Shown in pieces: positions 1-6,838 of a stretch of 13,947 nt of DNA. The DNA is taken from positions 1 through 13,947 of the forward strand of contig JAKSCF010000720.1 in the NCBI GenBank assembly GCA_022360735.1, read 5' to 3'. Under the pieces are notes generated by a model. It had not been told where the DNA came from and ran no database searches. It worked only from the letters and a program-made list of their open reading frames with translations. Source of the stretch: Clostridia bacterium. Its GTDB lineage: Bacteria; Bacillota_A; Clostridia; Peptostreptococcales; JAAYPU01. A program made the position numbers and the translations under genes. Numbering within the stretch: position 1 is the first letter of the stretch; every line of letters begins with the position of its first letter.

Positions 1-11
1 AAACATTTTTT

Positions 12-674
12 TTATAAGTCATCTTTTATCACCAGACCTAATAATCCGGCTAAAAATACTGCTTGGAGCGGTGAAATGATAGCTCCTTTAATATCCTCAA
101 TCCCAACACCTACCCCCTCAATATTACAAGTACTCATATCAATACCTTCTAATTGAGTTCCTGACATCTGACATTGTTGAAAATCTGTGTTAACCAAGCT
201 GACATCACTGAACTCAGAACATTGTAAATCAGCAAAACTAAGTAACGATTCTTCAAATCCGACTCTTTTATAACGTGAGAATCTGAAATTTGCATACTTG
301 CCATTACATTTTCTCATGACTACGTTTTGGAATGAAGATTCACTTAAATTCGCCCCTAATATTTTACAGTTTTCAAGTTCTGATCTATGAATGATTGACT
401 CACTCAAATCTATGTTTGATAAATCACAATTCTCAAACCTTACATCTTCAATATCCGCCCTGCTCAATGCTACATTTTTAAAAATAACATTTCGAAATAC
501 AACTTCCTTAAAACTAACTTTCTCAGCATTTTGGTTGTCAATAATACAATTAGAAATCAACTTCCTATAAAGCTGGTCTTCGTCCTCAAATTGTTCTTCG
601 AAATTTTCAATTAATGTCAGTTCTTTAGGTATTCTAGGTGGTAGTATCTTAAAACTCTTTTCGGCTTTTTTCAT
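12..674 (-). CDS. Pentapeptide-repeat protein
   Basis: This 220-residue protein is built largely from degenerate five-residue repeats of the A(D/N)Lxx type. Clear examples are SRADIEDVRFENCDLSNIDL and later ILGANLSESSF, SFADLQCSEF and VNTDFQQC, spanning roughly residues 60-185. Such repeats fold as a right-handed quadrilateral beta-helix. The N-terminal ~50 residues are charged and non-repetitive. The C-terminal tail (IKGAIISPLQAVFLAGLLGL) resembles the closing helix of Qnr/MfpA-like and YjbI-like proteins. Some family members protect DNA gyrase by mimicking DNA, but that role cannot be assigned from sequence alone and no function is claimed. There is no signal peptide, so it is probably cytosolic. 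The start ATG has an AAGGG-like site about 9 bases upstream. It lies downstream of nhaC but behind a hairpin terminator, so it is probably a separate unit. Confidence 0.85.
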   Translation of the reverse strand: MKKAEKSFKILPPRIPKELTLIENFEEQFEDEDQLYRKLISNCIIDNQNAEKVSFKEVVFRNVIFKNVALSRADIEDVRFENCDLSNIDLSESIIHRSELENCKILGANLSESSFQNVVMRKCNGKYANFRFSRYKRVGFEESLLSFADLQCSEFSDVSLVNTDFQQCQMSGTQLEGIDMSTCNIEGVGVGIEDIKGAIISPLQAVFLAGLLGLVIKDDL

Positions 675-761
675 AAATTATCCCTTCATAAGCTGTTCCA
701 TCATTAGCTATTAATACTATAATACACCATTTAACCATGAAAAACATGTTATTTTTTACCC

Positions 762-790
762 AAACAAAAAGAACCGTCCCTTTTGTTTTG
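762..790. repeat. Short inverted repeat around a GGGACGGTTC core
   Basis: Two A/T-rich arms (AACAAAAAG and CTTTTGTTTT) flank AACCGTCC, giving a small imperfect hairpin. On the minus strand it reads AAAAGGGACGGTTC followed by TTTTTGTTTG. From memory, a closely similar AAAGGGACGGTTC motif is scattered in many Firmicutes genomes, often near mobile elements, but I cannot check this here. It lies between the nhaC terminator and the pentapeptide-repeat gene. It could also act as a weak secondary terminator, because T-rich sequence follows the arm on the minus strand. Confidence 0.4.
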
Positions 791-833
791 ATTATAAAAG
801 CACCTTCGCATTTGAAGGTGCTGAGATTTTTTA
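790..833 (-). terminator. Intrinsic terminator after nhaC-like gene
   Basis: A perfect 9-bp stem (AGCACCTTC at 799-807 and GAAGGTGCT at 814-822) with a 6-base loop lies 17 bases past the nhaC-like stop codon. On the minus strand the stem is followed by TTTTATAAT, a short T-tract. On the plus strand GAGATTTTTT follows, so weak activity in the other direction is possible. It probably ends the ald-nhaC transcript. Confidence 0.75.
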
Positions 834-838
834 TGTAG

Positions 839-2248
839 TTATATAGCTACAAATCCAATAATTAGATATCCTACGGAAGCAATTCCTGATGCCAATAGTG
901 CATAGGGTATTTGGGTCTTAACATGGTCGATATGATCTGAAGCTGCTCCGGTGGAAGCAAGAATCGTTGTATCGGAAAGTGGCGAACAATGGTCTCCAAA
1001 TACGCCGCCGCCTGCTACTGCCGATATAGTCGCCAATACCAATGTAGTCACTTCATTGCCGGCAAAATTAAAGGCCAATGGTGCTGCTAAAGGCATGACT
1101 ATAGCAAATGTTCCCCAGGATGTTCCTGTAGAAAATGATATTATGGCCGCAATGATAAATGTTAAGAATGGAAGCAGACTTGGTGTCAGCCAGCTTTGCG
1201 TAACAGAGATAATATAATTAGCTGTTCCCATTTCTTTACTGAGCGCATTAATGGTATAAGATAATGCTAGAATAATGATTGCAGGCATAACACCCTCCAT
1301 GCCGGACATGGCCGTCTTCATAATATCTTTAAATGGGATGCCTTGAATTCTCATAATTATTCCAAGTGTCACCGATGCAGTGAGGAAAGCTTCCATTGTT
1401 TTGGCTGATTTCATTGTAATGAATGTTCCTATGGCTATGGATATGACTATTAATACAGGAAATATAAAGTTTAGAAAGATATTGGGCTTATGGCCTTCAT
1501 ACATAGGTGTATCCGTTAATTCTTCTCCTACCAGCGGCTCAGCACCATCTCTTAATACCTTTCCTTCTTTCAGTGCTCTTTCTTCTGCTTTCTTCATGGG
1601 ACCAAAATCTGGTATGACGCCAAAGGAAAACAGCCCAACCAATAGTACCGCCGCTATGGCATAGATGTTAAAGGGAACCGATCTAGTAAATACTTGAATC
1701 GCTTGCACCTCATCCTGTACAGGCCCCAGGCCTACAATAAGCCCTGAGATAAAAACTGCCCATCCGGTTATTGGAGCAAGTACACTAACTGGAGCTGAAG
1801 TGGAATCCGCAATGTATGCAAGTTTTTCACGAGAAATTTTTGTTTTATCGGATAAGCTTCTCATGGTTGATCCTACAAATAGCGGGCTAAAGTAGTCGCT
1901 GAAAAATACAAACATACCCATTACCCAAGACGTAAGCTGAATTTTTACTCTGCCAAATTCCTTATCCTCCATAATTTTTGTGAATCCTTGGATGGCACCT
2001 GTTCTTTGGAAAAATGCAATTAAAATACCAATAAATAATTCAAGTAATAGAATCCAAGAAAAACTGGTCGTCCCTAATGATGTCTTAAGCAAAGTAGGAA
2101 AGCCCATTAATCCTTTTCCTGCTAGTAAAACTCCTACAAAGATTGCTACAGCCAATGAAAATACCGTGTTCCTCGTTTTAAATGCTAGAATAATTGCGAT
2201 TGTTGCCGGTAGTAAAGAAATAATACCTAAATGTGATCCTATTTCCAT
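839..2248 (-). CDS. NhaC-family Na+-coupled antiporter/transporter
   Basis: This 469-residue polytopic membrane protein has about 11-12 hydrophobic segments. It carries the NhaC signature near the C-terminus: GTSWGTFAIVMPLAAP around residue 375, then GGGVFGDHCSPLSDTT at 413-428, followed by STGAASDHIDHVKTQIPYA at 432-450. Length and motif order fit full-length NhaC proteins. Characterised relatives exchange Na+ for H+ or couple ion flux to organic acids or amino acids (for example malate/lactate exchange by MleN). A hydrophilic cytoplasmic-type loop lies at about 216-256. The start ATG has a strong AAGGAGG seven bases upstream. It begins 57 bases after the alanine dehydrogenase stop with no terminator between, so co-transcription is likely. 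That pairing raises the possibility that the substrate is an amino acid rather than only Na+/H+, which is an inference. Confidence 0.85.
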   Translation of the reverse strand: MEIGSHLGIISLLPATIAIILAFKTRNTVFSLAVAIFVGVLLAGKGLMGFPTLLKTSLGTTSFSWILLLELFIGILIAFFQRTGAIQGFTKIMEDKEFGRVKIQLTSWVMGMFVFFSDYFSPLFVGSTMRSLSDKTKISREKLAYIADSTSAPVSVLAPITGWAVFISGLIVGLGPVQDEVQAIQVFTRSVPFNIYAIAAVLLVGLFSFGVIPDFGPMKKAEERALKEGKVLRDGAEPLVGEELTDTPMYEGHKPNIFLNFIFPVLIVISIAIGTFITMKSAKTMEAFLTASVTLGIIMRIQGIPFKDIMKTAMSGMEGVMPAIIILALSYTINALSKEMGTANYIISVTQSWLTPSLLPFLTFIIAAIISFSTGTSWGTFAIVMPLAAPLAFNFAGNEVTTLVLATISAVAGGGVFGDHCSPLSDTTILASTGAASDHIDHVKTQIPYALLASGIASVGYLIIGFVAI

Positions 2249-2305
2249 AATCCTTCCTCCTTTTAATTTATTATATATTTAAAAAAATTTTTTACTATGG
2301 TTTTT

Positions 2306-3451
2306 TTATAGATTTACAGCTTTCGGCGCCCAATTCAAATTGTCTTCATTCTCTAATCCCAATACCTTTTCCGGTGTTTCCCATGTTCTATTCTGAATAA
2401 CGCCGGTTTCTTCATGGGTTAAAATTCCTTTATAAGCCGTTAGACTTCTTCTTAAATACCCATCCTTTTTACATGCCTCCTCTACCCCATAATCTGCAAT
2501 CGCTTTAAAGTGCGGCAGCATTGAAGCAGAATAAGCTATACTGGTGGTATGAGGCGCCGCACCGGGGATATTATCAACACCATAATGAATAACATCATTG
2601 ACCACATAGGTTGGATTATTATGGGTAGTTGCTCTATATGTTTCTATCGCTCCGCCTACATCTGCACTGATATCAACTATAACTGATCCTTTTTTCATAA
2701 GCTTTAGCATGTCTTTTGTAATAAGGTGGTCATTTCTGTGCTTAGGCCATTTTACACAGTTGATGACCAGATCCGTATTAGGTAATAAATTTTTTATGTT
2801 GGATTGATTTGAAAATGCTGTTTGAACGTTTTTAGGGAATATGTCTTCGCAATCTCTTAGCACTCCAATGTTTATGTCCATTAAAGTTATGGAAGCTCCT
2901 AAAGACGCTAAAATGTGAGCAGCACTCTTACCGACTATACCCGCTCCCATTATTAAAACTTTTGCACTCGGCGCTCCACCTATACCGCAAATCAATTTAC
3001 CGCTTCCGCCATTGGTGCTCAGCATATGGAAAACACCCATTAAAGCGCCTAATTTACCTGCCACCTCACAATTAGGCGAACCATATCTGTGACTATCCTC
3101 AGCAGTAAAGGCTATACATCTACTTTTTAGTAATGCGTCTACCTCTTCTTTATTAGCAGCAGGATGAATGCATGTGAATACGATTTGATTTTCTCTGATC
3201 AAATTATATTCTTTTGGAGTAAATTCCTTAACCTTAGTAACAAGATCACATTCACTATAAATTTCCTCCATAGATGCTCTGATTTCACCGCCGGCCTCCT
3301 GATAATCCTCATTATAAAATCCCGCATTTGCCCCTGCATTACTTTGAATAAAAACCTGATGGCCATTATTAACTAATTCTTGAACTTCAATCGGTGTCAT
3401 TATTGTTCTGGATTCTCCCGGCTTAATATCCTTCAGCAGTCCTATTTTCAT
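2306..3451 (-). CDS. ald: Alanine dehydrogenase (NAD-dependent)
   Basis: This enzyme catalyses reversible oxidative deamination of L-alanine to pyruvate and ammonia with NAD, linking alanine to central metabolism. From the start chosen here it is 381 residues, close to the usual 370-380. Family landmarks fall almost exactly at the positions known for the Mycobacterium tuberculosis enzyme: R15, K75 and H96 in the pyruvate site, a GAGIVG nucleotide-binding loop at 169-174, D192 in MDIN (NAD-type ribose binding), and D264 in ISADVGG. The segment CVKWPKHRND at about 232-241 differs from the classic LxPGAKAP loop, so it belongs to a divergent Ald branch. An in-frame ATG at 3505 would add 18 residues, but AAGGAG about 10 bases before the ATG at 3451 and the family N-terminus (MKIGLLKDIKPGE) decide for the shorter start. 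A weak promoter is possible upstream (TTGAAT, 19 bases, TATTAT, at 3494-3524). nhaC follows in the same direction. Confidence 0.85.
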   Translation of the reverse strand: MKIGLLKDIKPGESRTIMTPIEVQELVNNGHQVFIQSNAGANAGFYNEDYQEAGGEIRASMEEIYSECDLVTKVKEFTPKEYNLIRENQIVFTCIHPAANKEEVDALLKSRCIAFTAEDSHRYGSPNCEVAGKLGALMGVFHMLSTNGGSGKLICGIGGAPSAKVLIMGAGIVGKSAAHILASLGASITLMDINIGVLRDCEDIFPKNVQTAFSNQSNIKNLLPNTDLVINCVKWPKHRNDHLITKDMLKLMKKGSVIVDISADVGGAIETYRATTHNNPTYVVNDVIHYGVDNIPGAAPHTTSIAYSASMLPHFKAIADYGVEEACKKDGYLRRSLTAYKGILTHEETGVIQNRTWETPEKVLGLENEDNLNWAPKAVNL

Positions 3452-3761
3452 TATTATTTGTCTCCTTATTTTGCACATAGTTAAATAAAGCTTATAATAC
3501 AGCAATTAATATGCCATAATTCAAGCAATCAATGAATTTCTTAATATTTTGATCTATATCTGATAAACAATGTATTTTCAATGCTTACAATGGTTTTCTG
3601 TTTTTATCCGGTGATTTTATTTACAGCTTATACGCCAGAAATACTGTTGCATTTTGGGCAATTATACTTTGCCAACAGATGCAATTGTTATATTTTGAGC
3701 ACTTCCCTTAGCCAATCGTTATAAAAAGAGCATCAATCAAAACCTACCTCAACTCTATCCA
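3452..3761. other. Non-coding stretch upstream of ald
   Basis: This AT-rich stretch of about 310 bases has no supported gene on either strand. It should hold the ald promoter; the best candidate hexamers at 3494-3524 are only moderate. At 3644-3684 there are two mutually exclusive pairings: CTGTT/AACAG with GGCAA/TTGCC inside, or TTGCAT/ATGCAA. This could be a regulatory hairpin or chance in AT-rich DNA. No known riboswitch or tRNA pattern was recognised. Confidence 0.4.
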
Positions 3762-3802
3762 ATAAAAAATCCATAAGATATATTTTTATATGCTTATGGA
3801 TT
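3762..3802 (-). terminator. Hairpin terminator, minus strand
   Basis: A perfect 10-bp stem (AATCCATAAG at 3768-3777 and CTTATGGATT at 3793-3802) encloses a further ATAT/ATAT pairing. On the minus strand it runs directly into TTTTTTATTG, a good T-tract; no T-run follows on the plus strand. It lies just beyond foldback element A and would stop transcripts coming from the ykuS-like gene, or from miaB through that gene, before ald. Its outermost base abuts the end of the foldback element. Confidence 0.65.
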
Positions 3803-4071
3803 CAGGTCATCGAAAAAGTACTAGAAAAATGAATGCAGGTGTATGAATATTCGTTTTTTTGTGTTCATTTGGTCAGAAAATTTAGGTGGCAGATGGGCTA
3901 TAAAAGTCGTAAACAAACAGGACGTTTGTTAGTAGGTATAAGCCATGGACGGCGGTTTGCCTACGGTTAGACTTTTATGGTTCATATGCCATCAAATTTT
4001 CTCCAAATAAATGCATTAACGAATATTTATACGCCTGTATTCATTTTTCTAGTACTTTTTCGATAACCTGA
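3802..4071. repeat. Foldback repeat element, copy A
   Basis: This is a long imperfect palindrome. The two ends are near-complements (TCAGGTCATCGAAAAAGTA against TACTTTTTCGATAACCTGA), and pairing continues through AAAAATGAATGCAGGTGTAT to GGCTATAAAAGTC at 3896-3908, which pairs with GACTTTTATGG from 3970. The core (3825-4048, 224 bases) matches copy B in reverse complement at about 90% by eye. The unpaired head at 3909-3969 holds a hairpin AACAAAC/GTTTGTT with a 5-base loop (3912-3930), then a stem GTAGG/CCTAC (3932-3936, 3960-3964) enclosing GCCATGGACGGC. No coding potential was seen in it. A possible 3-bp flanking duplication (GAT) is too short to rely on. It could be a MITE-like element, a structured RNA, or both. 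Confidence 0.85.
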
Positions 4072-4092
4072 GATTTTGCCTAAGCAAAATCT
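4071..4092. repeat. Perfect 9-bp hairpin beside foldback A
   Basis: AGATTTTGC and GCAAAATCT are perfect complements around a 4-base loop (CTAA). The hairpin sits between the end of foldback A and the ykuS-like stop codon. It has no T-tract outside the stem on either strand, so it is not a standard terminator, although its stem is U-rich when transcribed. It may be a remnant of the insertion site or part of the ykuS 3' end. Confidence 0.5.
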
Positions 4093-4115
4093 ATGTAAAG
4101 GAATGGATTCTTCTA

Positions 4116-4361
4116 TTATATCATTCTATCTTTCAATTCATTTTTTATTTCTTCCGGTGTTCGGCCTTTTGCCACAATAACACTGCTCTTTGTTTTTGAA
4201 TTTTGAATGCCTAACATATTATTATTTAGACCTGACACGACAATTGCGTCATAAATATCTAAGCTCTCTTTACTGTTATTGAGATAGTCTACAGAATACC
4301 CATTGTTTTCTAAATAGCTTTTTACATTGGTTAAGGTATCTTCTACAGCTACTTTTTTCAA
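4116..4361 (-). CDS. YkuS-family (UPF0180) small protein
   Basis: This 81-residue protein resembles Bacillus subtilis YkuS of the UPF0180 family, whose function is unknown. Shared features are the N-terminal KKVAVEDTLTNV, a central YDAIVVSGLNNNMLGI and SSVIVAKGRTPEEI near the end. It is small and soluble with no membrane segment. The start is a TTG: the minus strand reads GGAGGTGATTTCATTG, so an upstream in-frame ATG at 4376 overlaps the ribosome binding site itself and would add five residues not expected in the family (80 aa). A TTGACT hexamer lies at 4428-4433, but no convincing -10 follows at normal spacing. The gene is alone between two inverted foldback elements, with the SprT-like gene upstream and the 3762-3802 terminator downstream. 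Confidence 0.8.
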   Translation of the reverse strand: MKKVAVEDTLTNVKSYLENNGYSVDYLNNSKESLDIYDAIVVSGLNNNMLGIQNSKTKSSVIVAKGRTPEEIKNELKDRMI

Positions 4362-4470
4362 TGAAATCACCTCCATTTTATTTTAGGCAGCAGTCATATG
4401 AAATACAGCCCGCCTAAAGATATTATGAGTCAAAGGCTATTAAAATATTCTTTAGAATATTGAGGTATCC
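4362..4470. promoter_or_regulatory. ykuS-like upstream region with two small inverted repeats
   Basis: The strong ribosome binding site GGAGGTGA is at the gene-proximal end. Upstream there is an inverted repeat TTTAGGC/GCCTAAA (4382-4388, 4412-4418) and a perfect AATATTC/GAATATT hairpin (4444-4461) next to foldback B. Either could influence expression. A TTGACT -35-like hexamer lies at 4428-4433 without a good partner. The actual promoter position is uncertain. Confidence 0.35.
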
Positions 4471-4697
4471 AAAAATGAATACAGGTGTATAAATATTCGT
4501 TAATGTATTAATTTGGAGAAAATTTGGCGGCATATGAGCTATAAAAGTCTGACCGCAAACAATCGCCGTCCATGGCTTAAGTTTGCTAACAAACGTCCTG
4601 TTTGTTCACGACTTTTATAGCTCATCTGCCACCTAAATTTTCTGACCAAATGAACACAAAAAAACGAATATTCATACACCTGTATTCATTTTTCTAG
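4471..4697. repeat. Foldback repeat element, copy B (inverted relative to A)
   Basis: This is the second copy of the foldback, in the opposite orientation to copy A. Its left end AAAAATGAATACAGGTGTAT pairs with the right end, which closes with TTCATTTTTCTAG. The arms are joined through GAGCTATAAAAGTC and GACTTTTATAGCTC, which pair better than in copy A. The head contains AACAAAC/GTTTGTT (4588-4606) and a stem GCAAAC/GTTTGC (4555-4560, 4581-4586) around CGCCGTCCATGGC. It ends a few bases after the SprT-like stop codon, so transcripts of that gene run straight into it and could be ended or protected by the hairpin. The left terminus lacks the approximately 14 bases containing GAAAAAGTACTAG that copy A has. 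Confidence 0.85.
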
Positions 4698-4703
4698 TTT
4701 TTT

Positions 4704-5444
4704 TCATTTTAAGAGTTGTAAAGGTACATAATATTTTGAATAGCGTACGCCTTTGGCATCTCGGTAATCACCCTTTTTATCTCTTACCATAACGGTGGCT
4801 CTTTTATTGATATTGGATATGATGCCTGCTGTTTTCTTGCCGTCTAGCTCAAAGCTAACAGCATCACCTATTTTAAGCCCAAGCTTTTCAAGGGCTATTT
4901 GTTTATTTGAAGGTAGCCTGTGATAGCTTTCAGTGTGACCAAACAGATTAAATGCTAAGTTTTTAAACCTTTTTCCTTTACAGCTGGAGCGATTAAAATA
5001 GATAAATTCTATTGCATGGCAGATTTCATGCTCAAAAACAATTTGCATCGCTTCAAGGCTGTTTTTGGTTCTTATACCACTTACCATCTTGTCCTTTTGA
5101 AGGGAGTCATAATTAAAAAAGAAATTGATACCCATTCTTATTTCCAGTTTCAAATCTTTTGGCTTTATTTTATGAATGTTTTTAGGGCAGATTGTAGCAC
5201 CGGCACTTTTAGTCATTCTTTTCGAAAGAGAAAAAGCCATCTTGCCTTCATAATTATTTCTAAACCAATCATTTAAAAAAATTTCATCATACAAGTCAAA
5301 TAACAGTCTTAAATCTTGGTTAGAAATGATTTCGATATTACCGTTTTTTATATGATTAGATTCACGGTTAAATGCCTCAGCAACTTTTTGTCTTTTTGAA
5401 CGTATCCAATCATCTTCAATCTTGATCTCAAACAACTCAAGCAT
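4704..5444 (-). CDS. SprT-like zinc metalloprotease-domain protein
   Basis: This 246-residue protein has an HExxH zinc site (HEICH, H139-E140-H143) within VFEHEICHAIEF. A likely third ligand lies in FGHTESYH (H170), in the order seen in SprT-like domains. The N-terminal part (about 40-130) has the helical SprT-like layout (DLYDEIFLNDWF ... GATICPKN). The C-terminal 60 residues form a small beta-rich module (KIGDAVSFELDGKKTAGIIS, then INKRATVMV and YYVPLQLL) often found after this domain. Its substrate is unknown; eukaryotic relatives such as Spartan cut DNA-protein crosslinks, which is not proof for this one. There is no signal peptide. AAGGGG lies 7 bases before the ATG. It starts 23 bases after miaB and is probably co-transcribed with it. 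Foldback B lies directly after the stop codon. Confidence 0.8.
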   Translation of the reverse strand: MLELFEIKIEDDWIRSKRQKVAEAFNRESNHIKNGNIEIISNQDLRLLFDLYDEIFLNDWFRNNYEGKMAFSLSKRMTKSAGATICPKNIHKIKPKDLKLEIRMGINFFFNYDSLQKDKMVSGIRTKNSLEAMQIVFEHEICHAIEFIYFNRSSCKGKRFKNLAFNLFGHTESYHRLPSNKQIALEKLGLKIGDAVSFELDGKKTAGIISNINKRATVMVRDKKGDYRDAKGVRYSKYYVPLQLLK

Positions 5445-5467
5445 TACAGTCCCCTTGTTTCCTATTT

Positions 5468-6817
5468 TTAATAAATATTTCCATCCACATCTTGGATTGA
5501 GACTAATTCTCCTTCAAGGCTAAACGTTTTTGTATGTGAAATTTTTATTGGTACAATTTTTCCTTCTAAGTTCTTCTCTGATGAAAAGTTAACCAGCTTA
5601 TTGCTGGAAGTTCTGCCTGATAACTTGGTAGGGTCGGTTTTACTTTTTCCCTCTACTAAAACATCTACAACGCGATTCATATAGGCACTGTTTTTTTCTA
5701 GTGAGATATCATTTAACACCTTTACAAGTTGATTAAACCACTGTTTTTTAACTTCCTTATCCGTTAAATCCTCATATTTTTCAGCAGGTGTTCCCTTTCT
5801 AGGCGAGTAGATAAATGTAAAAGCAGAGTCATAACGTACTTTTTCAATCAAATCTAATGTTTCATTAAAATCATCCTCTGTTTCACCGGGGAAGCCAACG
5901 ATTATATCTGTGGTAATTGCAATATCTTTAACACTGGCTTTCAACTGTTCTACTAAGCTTAAATAATGCTCTTTGGTATATTTCCTATTCATGCGCTCTA
6001 ATATTTTGGTGCTTCCGGATTGAACCGGTAAGTGAATATGATTACATATTTTTTCACACTCAGCCATTGCTTTTATTAAATCCTGTGATAAATCTTTGGG
6101 ATGGGATGTCATAAATCGGATTCTTTCAATCCTTTTAATATCATTAATTTGATATAATAAATCAGCAAAATCTGTTTTCTCATCCAGTGTTTTGCCATAA
6201 GAGTTAACATTTTGACCTAATAACATGACTTCTTTTGTTCCGTTACCTGCTAATGTTGTTATTTCTTTAATGATATCATCAGGTTTTCGGCTGCGTTCTC
6301 TTCCTCTCGTGTAAGGCACAATACAATAAGTACAAAAATTATTACAGCCATAAGTAATGTTGATTAACGCTTTTGTCTCAAATTTCCTTTTAGAAGGCAA
6401 ATTCTCTACTATTTCTCCGGCTTCTTTCCAAACCTTAACAAACTTTGTTTTGTTACTTAAAGTATCTGAAAGCAATTCTGGAAATTCATGAAGGTTATGA
6501 GTTCCGAATACCATATCTACAAAAGGGTATTTCTTTTTTATTGTTTCAACAATATGCTCTTGCTGCATCATGCAGCCACACACTGCAATGGTTGTTTCAG
6601 GATACTTTTTCTTGATGTGCTTAAGCTGTCCAAGGTTGCCAAAAAATCTTAAGTCAGCATTTTCTCTGACACTGCATGTATTTAGGATGATGATATCGGC
6701 ATCTTCCATTTCTTCTGACTCTGTATATCCTAAATTCTCAAGCATGCCTGCTAAAATTTCAGAATCATGCTCATTCATCTGACATCCAAAGGTGGTAATA
6801 GAATAACTTTTACTCAT
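5468..6817 (-). CDS. miaB: tRNA-2-methylthio-N6-dimethylallyladenosine synthase
   Basis: MiaB is a radical-SAM methylthiotransferase that adds a methylthio group to i6A37 of tRNAs reading UNN codons. The 449-residue protein has the full architecture. The N-terminal UPF0004 domain has three cluster cysteines (C12 in FGCQMN, C48 in NTCSVRE, C82 in CGCMMQ). The radical-SAM motif CxxxCxxC is at C158, C162 and C165 in [38 protein letters not shown] and IIVGFPGET follow. The C-terminal TRAM domain covers about 378-440. [22 protein letters not shown] and the length favour MiaB over RimO or MtaB. GGAGGATC precedes the ATG by a normal distance. In many clostridia miaB is followed by mutS; here the next gene is SprT-like instead. 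The substrate-making enzyme MiaA is not in the window. Confidence 0.95.
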   Translation of the reverse strand: MSKSYSITTFGCQMNEHDSEILAGMLENLGYTESEEMEDADIIILNTCSVRENADLRFFGNLGQLKHIKKKYPETTIAVCGCMMQQEHIVETIKKKYPFVDMVFGTHNLHEFPELLSDTLSNKTKFVKVWKEAGEIVENLPSKRKFETKALINITYGCNNFCTYCIVPYTRGRERSRKPDDIIKEITTLAGNGTKEVMLLGQNVNSYGKTLDEKTDFADLLYQINDIKRIERIRFMTSHPKDLSQDLIKAMAECEKICNHIHLPVQSGSTKILERMNRKYTKEHYLSLVEQLKASVKDIAITTDIIVGFPGETEDDFNETLDLIEKVRYDSAFTFIYSPRKGTPAEKYEDLTDKEVKKQWFNQLVKVLNDISLEKNSAYMNRVVDVLVEGKSKTDPTKLSGRTSSNKLVNFSSEKNLEGKIVPIKISHTKTFSLEGELVSIQDVDGNIY

Positions 6818-6838
6818 GATGATCCTCCGTCATATATC

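Noticed and set aside
951..1664. Plus-strand open frames within the nhaC-like gene
   Set aside because: They oppose a well-conserved membrane transporter frame and encode low-complexity, unrecognisable products.
2280..2300. AAAAAATTTTTT palindrome between ald and nhaC as terminator
   Set aside because: It has no GC-containing stem and would not form a stable hairpin; read-through between the two genes is more likely.
3505..3505. Upstream ATG for alanine dehydrogenase
   Set aside because: The 18 extra residues do not resemble the family N-terminus, and the good ribosome binding site and catalytic residue numbering support the ATG at 3451.
3802..4697. CRISPR array or retron
   Set aside because: Only two repeats exist, they are inverted rather than direct, the spacing does not fit an array, and no Cas or reverse transcriptase gene is present.
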